Part shown: positions 57,073 to 64,000 of the stretch, in pieces | How positions within the stretch are numbered: the first letter of the stretch is position 1 | Layout: the number at the start of each line of letters is the position of its first letter | Assembly: GCA_018296165.2 (NCBI GenBank) | Contig: JACKQL020000001.1 | Coordinates: 1,426,001 to 1,490,000, forward strand | Direction of reading: 5' to 3' | DNA length: 64,000 nt | Source: Termitomyces sp. T153 | Lineage: Eukaryota; Basidiomycota; Agaricomycetes; Agaricales; Lyophyllaceae | Position numbers and translations under genes: made by a program | Notes under the pieces: generated by a model | What the model was told of the DNA's origin: nothing | What the model saw: only the letters and a program-made list of their open reading frames with translations | The model's database searches: none

Positions 57073-58350
57073 TTACTGATGCCATCTGTGTTTACTAGTC
57101 CCAAGGGTCCCAGGGCTTGGTAGGGTGCCATTGATGGAAGTCCTGGAGTTTGTCAGGGGCTCCATTGAGGTTTTTTTAGGGTTCCCAAGTGCCATTTTCA
57201 GGTTTATAGCCCTTTCAGCAGACCAAGTACTGGAGTCAGCCATGGACCATGTGAGAGTCAAGGATTTGGTTGACTTTATAGTGGTATTTGTCCTTGACTT
57301 TGATGGGGGGCAGTTGGCTAGGGCATTGCCTAGAGAAGGGGTCTGGAGAGTGCTTTTTAAGGAGTTGCACATGGAATATGGGGTAGAGGCCCTTCAAGCC
57401 CAGGAGTAGGTTGAGCTTGTAGGCATGCATAGAGACCTTCTGGAGGACTTTGAAAGGACTGAAACATTTGTGATTGAGCTTGATAGAGGGCCTCTGGGTC
57501 TTGAAGTTTTGTCAATCAAGCCAAATCAAAGTGCTAGAGGGCCAGTCAGGGGTGGGATTGCATCAGGCATCAGCGTGTTTGGAGTAGGCTTGATTGGTGG
57601 TGCTGATTTCACTCTGGAAGAACTGATGAAGGGAGTGGAGGTCCTTGGCGACTTTGTGGGCAACATGGGAGGGAATATTCTTGAGGAATAGTGTGAGTTG
57701 GTTGTAGCCCTTGTTGGCATAGAAGGGAGAAACTCCAATGGCAGAGTGGGGCATATTATTGTAGGTGAACTTGGCAAGGGAGAGTTCTGTGTGCCAGTTG
57801 TTCTGTAAATAGTTAATGTAGAGGCAGAGATACTGTTCCAATGTCTGGTTTACTCATTCTGTCTGTCTACCAGTCTCCAGGTGATAGGTGGTGGAGAGAT
57901 TGGTTCTTATTTTGAGTGCCTTGCATAGCAATTGCCAAAAGTAGGATATGAATAGAGGTCTGCAGTCAGAGACTATGTTGTCCAAGAGTCTGTGCTTGGA
58001 GAATACATGCTTGAGAAATAGTTTAGTGAACTCTGGAGCATTGTCAGTGGTGTGGCAGGAAATGAAGAGGGCTTGCTTGGTTAGGTGGCAGACTACAATG
58101 AGGATTGTGTCAAAACCTTCAGAGTCAGAAAGTTTGACAATGTGATCCATTGAGATTGAGGACCAGGAGTGCTGGCTGATGGGGAGGGGTTTCAGTAGTC
58201 TGTAGGGGTGGTGGCGGGGTACCTTGGCTCAAAGACAAGGTTTGCAGGCCCTTACGTATTATGTGACATCCTTCTTCATTCTTGGCCAAAAGTAAGTTTG
58301 GAAGATGAGCTGAAGGATCTTATGAATTTCTGGGTGTCCATAGAGTTTGT
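57073..58350 (-). pseudogene. Family B integrase and chromodomain-like tail
   Basis: The minus strand gives MDHIVKLSDSEGFDTILIVV, then the core with IVSDCRPLFISYFWQLLCKA and LSTTYHLETGRQTE. The C-terminal part AKFTYNNMPHSAIGVSPFYA with NKGYNQLTLF follows. Downstream, GLKGLYPIFHVQLLKKHSPD and YHYKVNQILDSHMVHG lead into a decayed chromodomain (YLV..KGY, TWEP). The core has IVSDCRP where SDRGP is normal. Integrase inserts the cDNA; the chromodomain would direct it to marked chromatin. Several stops are present. Confidence 0.85.
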
Positions 58351-58749
58351 GGTCATGGTGTTGCTAGAGTATATTGAGGCAAATGGATTTGTGGTCTGGA
58401 GCATAGATTTGTCCACTCTAGAGCAGGAGGCAATGGTCTAGAGATAGCATAAAGAGATTTTTGGCATTTAACTCATTGGTAGAGTTGTTGGGAGGGTTTG
58501 AATGTTGCTGGTCAGAGTACCATGAGCCTTTGTATTAATTTTGGGGTATGTTGGGGGGTAGCCATCATAATTTGATTGAGAGTAACCAAGGTGGGGATGC
58601 ATTTTCTTCACCTTCTGGATTGCCATTAGAGGTTGAGGGGCTTTGAGTTGCTTCAGAGGTGCTGGCACCAGGGTCAGAGATGTTGGAGTCAGAGATAGAC
58701 TGGAGGCAGAGGGGGATGGTGGCTGCTAGGCTTGCTTTGGGGCTGGGAA

Positions 58750-60660
58750 ATCGCATGGTAAGATTCTTTCAGTCGATATTGGGGTTGATATCTTGCAGCC
58801 ACAGGAGTCTGAGCACAATCAGAGTTGACAGGAGGAGTTGGGTGATGAGAAGCCAGGCCTGAAACTGCAGGTCATTGTTGAGGGTGAGGGTGTTGTTGTA
58901 GTATTGAGTGATTCCTGTCATAGTGGGGCTTCTATTGAAGAGTTGGAGCTTAAGAGGTTTGTTAAGGTCATTGCATTGGAGGTTGAGTTGACTGCTGACA
59001 AAGGTGCTGGAGGTGCTGCTGTCAACAAGGGTGGGGAGGACCTGGAGTGCACTGTTAAGTTGGACATTGATGATGCATAAGTGGAGCTGTGGGGGAGTCT
59101 GGAGTTGGTCAATTGTGGTCTTAGGATTCTAGAAGGGGGGTGAAACATCAAATTGTACTAGCCCGGAGTCTGTTGGGTTGTTCTGGTCAAGGTGGAGGGA
59201 GAGGCTGGGCCAGTTGATGCAGGGATTGGTGGCGTGGAGCCATGAAAAGCCTAAGATAATGGGGGCAGAGGAGTGTAGTTTTGTAATGAATAGCCAGAGT
59301 TCCTACTGTCATCCATTGGTGAAGGTCATGGTCATTTCCAGGCAGTGTATTATTTCTCTGGCAGGAGTGGGGTTGCCATTGAAGAGCTTGAGGAGGATCA
59401 GAGTAGGGAGGCATTGGAGGTGTTGGGGAGTGAGTGCTGCTAGGGATTTGTTGATGAAGTTATCTGTGGCACCACTATTGACTAGTGTGGGGATGGGGTT
59501 GTTGGAGAAAAGGAGGGTGGTGTGAAGAAGGAGGATGGTGGAGGAGTGGGAGAGGAGGTATCCTGGGAGGTTGTCTGGGGCAAGTACTGTTGCACAGAGA
59601 AGTGTGGCCAGGGCAGAGAAGATGTTGGGGTCTGGTCTGCAGTCTAGTGCATCTTTAAGACTTAAACTGCTGACTCGTTTTCTGTAAACTGGTAATTGCA
59701 GTCTTCTCTGTTGATTGTTCACACAGCACATCCCATCACCTGTTGTTTAGAACAACTGCAGATAAAGTGTCCCTGCTCACCACATAGGATGCATGTGCTA
59801 TCTTTCCATCATTTCTTCTGAGTCTTCTCTAGTATGTTGATCCATGGCCTATCCCAGATCTTGTTTGCACATAGGGCTTCCTGGTTGTTAGCAGAGTTCA
59901 GAATGTTGTTGAAGTTGTTGGAGTTGGCATCCAGGGGTTCCCAGGCCTCATGGAGGTCAGCGGCGTTGAGTTGGGCAGGTGGGCATTGTTCCAGGGGTCA
60001 AATGGTGCTGGAAGGTCCTTAGCTCAGAGAGAAATGGGGTGTAAGGTTGGCAGAGTTGACAGGGATCAATGGTCAATTGCTGTTTGTTGTCCCAACCTGC
60101 TAGTTAGTGTTGCCAGAGGTGTTCTACAAGGTCTGGGGTGCTATGTTCTTGCTCTGGTCCTCCCAGTAACATTGGTTGACCTGGGTAACAAGTGCTTTGT
60201 ATCTGTCATAGGTGGTTTGCTTGGGTGCAAGATGGAGGACATCCTTAATCTGATGAGGCAGAGTGCAATGGAGGGTGAAGCAGAGGGCATTGTAATTCCA
60301 CTTGGTTTTGTAGGCTTCCCATTTGAATCATATGATGGAAGTCATGAAATATTTGTTGTTGTGCATTCAGAGGTTGAAGAGGTTCTCCTCCACCTCTGCT
60401 ACAGTGTCAAAGACACCAAACTTACTAGAGAATTCCTGGGTAAAAGTGAGCCAGTTGGAGAGTATAGAGTTGTTTGGATCAAATTGGAGTAGCGCCATGT
60501 AATAGTCAAAGGTGATACCCTGCAAATATAACACAGTGAAGGCTACTCATGAGCTCTCAAGCTGAAAAGTGATGGGCTTAGCTTGGAACATAGTTAGACG
60601 CTGGGTCAAGAAGATGTGCCACTTCTGGGGGTTGTAGCCAGTGAAAGGTTTGGGCTTTTA
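58750..60660 (-). pseudogene. Family B capsid, zinc knuckle and two protease-like domains
   Basis: The capsid segment reads PKPFTGYNPQKWHIFLTQRL, then YLQGITFDYYMALLQFDPNN and NWLTFTQEFSSKFG. A zinc knuckle CILCGEQGHFICSC lies near 59,770. Two protease-like units follow. The first has IPTLVNSGATDNFINKSL and the closing ILGFSWLHATNPCINW. The second has VLPTLVDSSTSSTFVSSQL and the closing VLRLLWLQDINPNID. Both are on the minus strand. Active-site positions read NSGA and DSST rather than DSGA, so neither looks functional. Stops break the frame in several places. Confidence 0.75.
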
Positions 60661-60985
60661 AATGTTGAGTTTTCCTTCCTGAGCCAGTGCATCATGAGTG
60701 TTGTCCTGGGTGTTTTGAGTTTGGGGCAGAGGCCCAGCATTGTAGTAGTAATAATAATTATTTCTGTTTCTGTGCTGGGGGGGGGAGGGGGAAGTTGTTC
60801 ATGGCTGGGCCCCATCCTCCAGGTAGTCCACTGTTGGGAGGTCCACTGCTAGGGGCTGGCCTGCATTGCCTAGAGGAGCTCCTGGGGTCCATCAAGGAGG
60901 AGAGGGTCCTCCGGGGGTGGGGGGTCTAAAGTAATTGATGTTAGCAAGGGGATTGGACATCAGAGCAGGTGAGGAATGAGAGGGG

Positions 60986-62119
60986 TTAGTAGAGAGGGGG
61001 TTGGGGTGCTCTGGGACCCATGGGCTGTCTCAGAGAGGCTGGGATGTTCTGGCAGGGTAGAGAAATGTTGGTACAGAGGGTGCAGAGATTGAAGTGGTGA
61101 GGTCTGTCTTGTGGAGGGCCATTGCATGGAGTGGGCTCATCAGTGGGGTTACTAGGCTCATTGATATAAGAGAGAGTCCAGTTGTTGTCATCAATGCACA
61201 GGAGCAGCCATTGTGAGTAGGGTTCAGAGATGGTGGGCTGATCCCATGTATAGAAGGCACTGGGGATGGAGTTGGCCTGGGGATGAGCAGAGAGGGCCAA
61301 AGTGTGGGCAGCAGGTTGGTCAAACAATTCCCTTGCAGGGTTGAGGTTCCTCAAGATGCTAGAGGCTGTGTTGAGTTCTTTCTGCTGGTAGGGAATTGAG
61401 AGGCAGGGCTTTGCTTTGTGTTCTCTGATGGGTTCCTTATGTTGCATGTGGAAGGAGCAGGAGGAGTTCAGAGGGTCTTTGAATAGGCAGGAGTTCAGAC
61501 TAGTGTAGATTTTTTTGACCAAGGCATGAAGCTCATTCCATAAATTAGCATTGATTCCCAGGGTGCCTTGCATAGTTTTGGGGAGGTTTCCTTGCAGGTA
61601 GTGTTCATGGAAGTCAAGGAGTTGATCCACCCAAACTTCCAGAGTCATGGGGGTATTGGGGTAGCCTAGGTTGATAAGGAGAGTGTGAGTGTGCCTTGCA
61701 AGCTCTGCAAGAGAGAGGCAGAGGAAGCAGAGGACTTCATTGTGCTGTTGGATATAAGCTTTGACCCTTTGCTGTCTGAGGGAAGGGGGGACTTGAGTAG
61801 AAAATGGCAGGTGAGGGGGAGAATAATTATCTAGGTGCTCCAGAGGGGCTGGAGCTGCAGTAGGGACTGGATATGCATAGTAGTGGGCAGGGGGCAGATA
61901 GGCAGGGTTGAGGGGTGCTGCAGAGTATCTTCTGGGGTACATGTGGGGGTTGTTGCCATTAGTGGGGAACACTAGAGGGTGGTGCCAGCCTGGAGGTACC
62001 TCCTGGCTAATGGAGGGGGCATAGAATGCCTGGTTGGGGTTAGGAGTCCAATGGTGGAGAATGTACTAATCCACAGGGGGGCCTGGATAGAACAGGGTAT
62101 ATGGGTTCTCAGGGACTGG
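60986..62119 (-). pseudogene. Family B Gag N-terminal region
   Basis: A long open frame (328 codons in the longest piece, 61,972-60,986) extends upstream, through a stop near 62,070, to the edge of the C-family LTR at 62,120. It is rich in Pro and Tyr at first (YPRRYSAAPLNPAYLPPAHY), then helical (VKAYIQQHNEVLCFLCLSLA, LEVWVDQLLDFHEHYLQGNL). No zinc finger or enzyme motif is present. The order in the element makes it the N-terminal part of Gag or a leader ORF. Confidence 0.65.
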
Positions 62120-62172
62120 TGATGAGCCCCAGTTGTTGCTGAGCACCATTTTTAGCATTTTAAACTTAGTGG
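62120..62172 (+). mobile_element. Fragment of family C LTR start
   Basis: 53 bp starting tgatgagccccagttgttgc match the first part of the family C LTR in plus orientation, with a short deletion. It is cut by an inverted C-family LTR at 62,173. It is best read as the left end of a C insertion in the B element's gag. Confidence 0.7.
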
Positions 62173-63294
62173 TGATGTGCTTCTATGCCACCTAGTGCCA
62201 TGCAGGAAACCTAAAAAGAGGACCTAACATTAGTCACTAGATAGGGTAGCTGGCAGTAGGAAGTTAATAGTTGAGGGCAAGTCAGTAACTGTCCCAGAGA
62301 ACTAGAGCAAAAGTTACGTTGTGGAGTGAAGTCAATAGAAGTTGCTATTGCTAGCAGAAGTTGCTAGTGACAATCAGGAAAGAAAAAGAGTAAAGACAAA
62401 TAACATTGCTAAGATAAAACACCCTCCTAATGAAAGTAGTGGAGAGTGAGGGAATAGGGTAGAGACAGGGAAAGGCGGTAACAGGAAGACTAAAATTAAG
62501 GGATGAACATAAACTGGTTGCTAGCTGTAGTTGCTAGCGTCATTAAGTTGGATTAACTAAAATAGGCACCTGCAGTTGGCACCACACTAAGTCGAGGTTG
62601 AAGTCAAGGAGGCTTGTCGCTAAGCCTGGGTTGAAGGCAATAAAAAGAGCAAAAGAGGCAAAGTGAAATCTCTTGCTGGTAAGCTCAAAGATAGCAGTTC
62701 TCTGATTGTTTGTTTTTTGGTGTCTATGTACAGTTAGTATTTATACATTTCAAAGTATAGTATGGGAAAGTAAACAAATAGGCACCACTAGCAATGGCAT
62801 CTGTCACTGTGTTTAGGGTGCATACAAGGCATCAGTCTGTAACTAAGTGAAAAATCATAGGCAAAGTCTTGGTGGCACCTAATTGCGAATGAAACCAAAA
62901 AGTAATGAGTCCGATGTCAATACTTGAAGTGTAGATGCCATTCAAGTATGTTGGTAAGCTCGGCAAAAGAAATGATAGTAAAAAGGTACGCATCTGATAA
63001 TTTGTCCATATATAGTAAGAGAACGCTGTTTCATCGTTAGAGTCACTAGGGTTGCTAATAATTATTGCTAGGGAGGGTCTAGGCCTTGATGATTTAGGCC
63101 CAAGTTCCAGACTCCACGTGATGTTTCTTGTGATTGGTAAGTCTCACAGTTGCTAAAGTCTCATGCTTTGGTCTAATCTTTGGGCTAAGTCTTGTGTGCT
63201 GAGTGTTGTGACTTGTGTCAGATTCAAGGTAGTTAGCTGCCACTAAGTCCGAAATGCCAAAAAAATGGTGCTCAGCAATAACTGGAGCTCATCA
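62173..63294 (-). repeat. Family C LTR in minus orientation (3' LTR of a second element)
   Basis: The block starts tgatgtgctt (reverse complement of the LTR end) and ends ggagctcatca. Sequence after it contains the reverse complement of the polypurine tract and of the antisense gene of family C. It is therefore the 3' LTR of a second family C element whose body lies beyond the window. It is more diverged from the 39-50 kb LTRs than these are from each other. Confidence 0.85.
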
Positions 63295-63469
63295 TCCTCC
63301 TCCATACTGAAATATTGACTGTTCTCAGTCAACCCCAAAAATCACATGCTTGATTGCTTGGTCCATGTGCCAGAGGGATTCAAATAAAAATGGCTGGCAG
63401 TATTGCTTGAACTTCATTATCCCCACTTTCTTCTCATCTACTCTCCACTACAATCTCAATCTTATTGCT

Positions 63470-64000
63470 ATGTCTGATCTTGCCTCTCAATTCAAAAAGA
63501 CTATGATGGCCCATGCCTTCCTGGAATGTGTTGACCAATTGCTCACTGTGGCTTGTGCTTCCTTGGCAAAGGACCCTCACTTGGTGGTCACCACTATCTT
63601 TCAGATGTGGCTGCAGTGGTTCAAGACCGCAGGGAGTGGGGTTGAGTGGCTGGAGTTGGCAACTGTTGAGAGGGAGTGTCGCCAACTATACAAGCAGTAC
63701 AAGGGGGAGGAATGGGTTTGCTCATTTGACATCCACTTCATAAGTCTCTTTTTTTCTTTTAGTGACATTCCTAATGCGATCACTAGGCACTGGTTGATAC
63801 CTCCTTGGAGTTCCTAATGGACAACCTTATGGCAGGAATGATGATAAGTGCCCTGGCAGTCACTAGCGCTAGTGACACTGCTAAGGTACATTAGCTCTTT
63901 GAAGACTTGTTGCCAAATGACCAGTTCTTCTTCCAGCACCCAGTAGGTGCGTTAGCAGTGGCAAGGGGGGAGGGATGGAGTGAGGGTTGTGGGGGTGAGG
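63470..64000 (+). CDS. Second copy of the family C antisense gene, 5' part
   Basis: Starting 176 bp from the LTR edge, the frame reads MSDLASQFKKTMMAHAFLEC, then FQMWLQWFKTAGSGVEWLEL and YKQYKGEEWVCSFDIHF, close to the gene at 49,173. After the intron-like stretch near 63,735-63,795 the second exon is recognisable (LEFLMDNLMAGM, then NDQFFFQHPVGALAV), with one stop near 63,890. The window ends inside it. The protein is on the strand opposite to the element's gag-pol. Confidence 0.7.

Larger units (their letters stand above)
53920..62119 (-). mobile_element. Family B Ty3/chromoviral element (B4), RT-less, interrupted
   Basis: Minus-strand order from high to low coordinates: Gag N-region (61,972-60,986), capsid (about 60,650-60,000), zinc knuckle (about 59,800), two protease-like domains (about 59,480 and 59,010), integrase (about 58,350-57,560), chromodomain-like tail (57,430-57,080), a region with an opposite-strand ORF, and the 3' LTR. 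The space between protease and integrase (about 58,350-58,750) is too short for RT and RNase H. The 5' LTR is not in the window, because a C-family LTR interrupts the gag leader at 62,120. Stops and frameshifts are frequent. Confidence 0.8.

Noticed and set aside
59950..60492. 180-codon plus-strand frame
   Set aside because: The minus strand of the same stretch reads as retrotransposon capsid, so the plus frame is its shadow.
1..64000. CRISPR arrays, bacterial operons, rRNA or tRNA genes
   Set aside because: Nothing with regular spacers, Shine-Dalgarno spacing or cloverleaf sequence was seen; the gene structure is eukaryotic. A tRNAscan run was not possible.

Overview
The window looks like nuclear DNA of a mushroom-forming basidiomycete (Agaricomycetes-like). 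Genes are densely packed and cut by many introns of about 45-60 nt with GT...AG ends. The proteins are eukaryotic housekeeping families plus fungal-only ones (Zn2Cys6 regulator, DUF1746, CSF1). The retroelements are Ty3-type chromoviral elements of the kind common in Agaricomycetes. No species can be named from the sequence alone. All exon joins and domain calls were made by eye. || Left half, about 1-35,000: conserved genes. In order these are the 3' part of a CLC chloride channel (+), SmD3 of the spliceosome (+), the SDH assembly factor SDHAF4/Sdh8 (-), a Zn2Cys6 regulator (+), the 60S biogenesis factor NSA2 (-), the Golgi protein YIP1 (+), the very large lipid-transfer protein CSF1/BLTP1 (-, about 11 kb), a twin-CX9C mitochondrial protein (+), a DUF1746 membrane protein (-), a four-pass membrane protein (-), a membrane-anchored amidohydrolase with a degenerate second domain (+), and a nuclear-looking protein with PCNA-binding-like motifs at both ends (+). 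Several pairs share short divergent promoters (NSA2/YIP1 87 bp, SDHAF4/regulator 130 bp). Between 32.2 and 33.9 kb lies a ruined Crinkler-like/kinase gene whose two halves face each other. An intron-less two-TM protein (34.1-34.9 kb) is the last host-type gene. || Two copies of a short repeat (hairpin plus about 60-bp minisatellite) lie in opposite orientation at about 21.2-21.5 kb and 35.0-35.4 kb. Around 35 kb the sequence changes sharply to AT-rich and repetitive DNA. || Right half, about 35,000-64,000: nested LTR retrotransposons, readable from target-site duplications. An old gag-pol gene (family A, +) is split by LTRs of family B (TGTCA...TGACA ends) at 38,150 (TSD acttc), 51,300 (TSD gaaga) and 52,963. 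The first B LTR is itself split by a complete family C element (39,179-50,383, TGATG...CATCA ends, TSD ccgg). The third B LTR is split by a family B element in minus orientation (53,920-62,119) that has lost its reverse transcriptase and carries two protease-like domains. That element is interrupted at 62,120 by a piece of a C-family LTR, which is in turn interrupted by a second C-family element in minus orientation running off the window. || The most unusual signal is a gene carried by the C family on the strand opposite to gag-pol, between pol and the 3' LTR. It has canonical splice sites, a Zn-cluster-like cysteine motif and a coiled-coil tail. The same gene starts at the same place in the second C element (63,470). 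Family B has an antisense coiled-coil ORF in the equivalent position.
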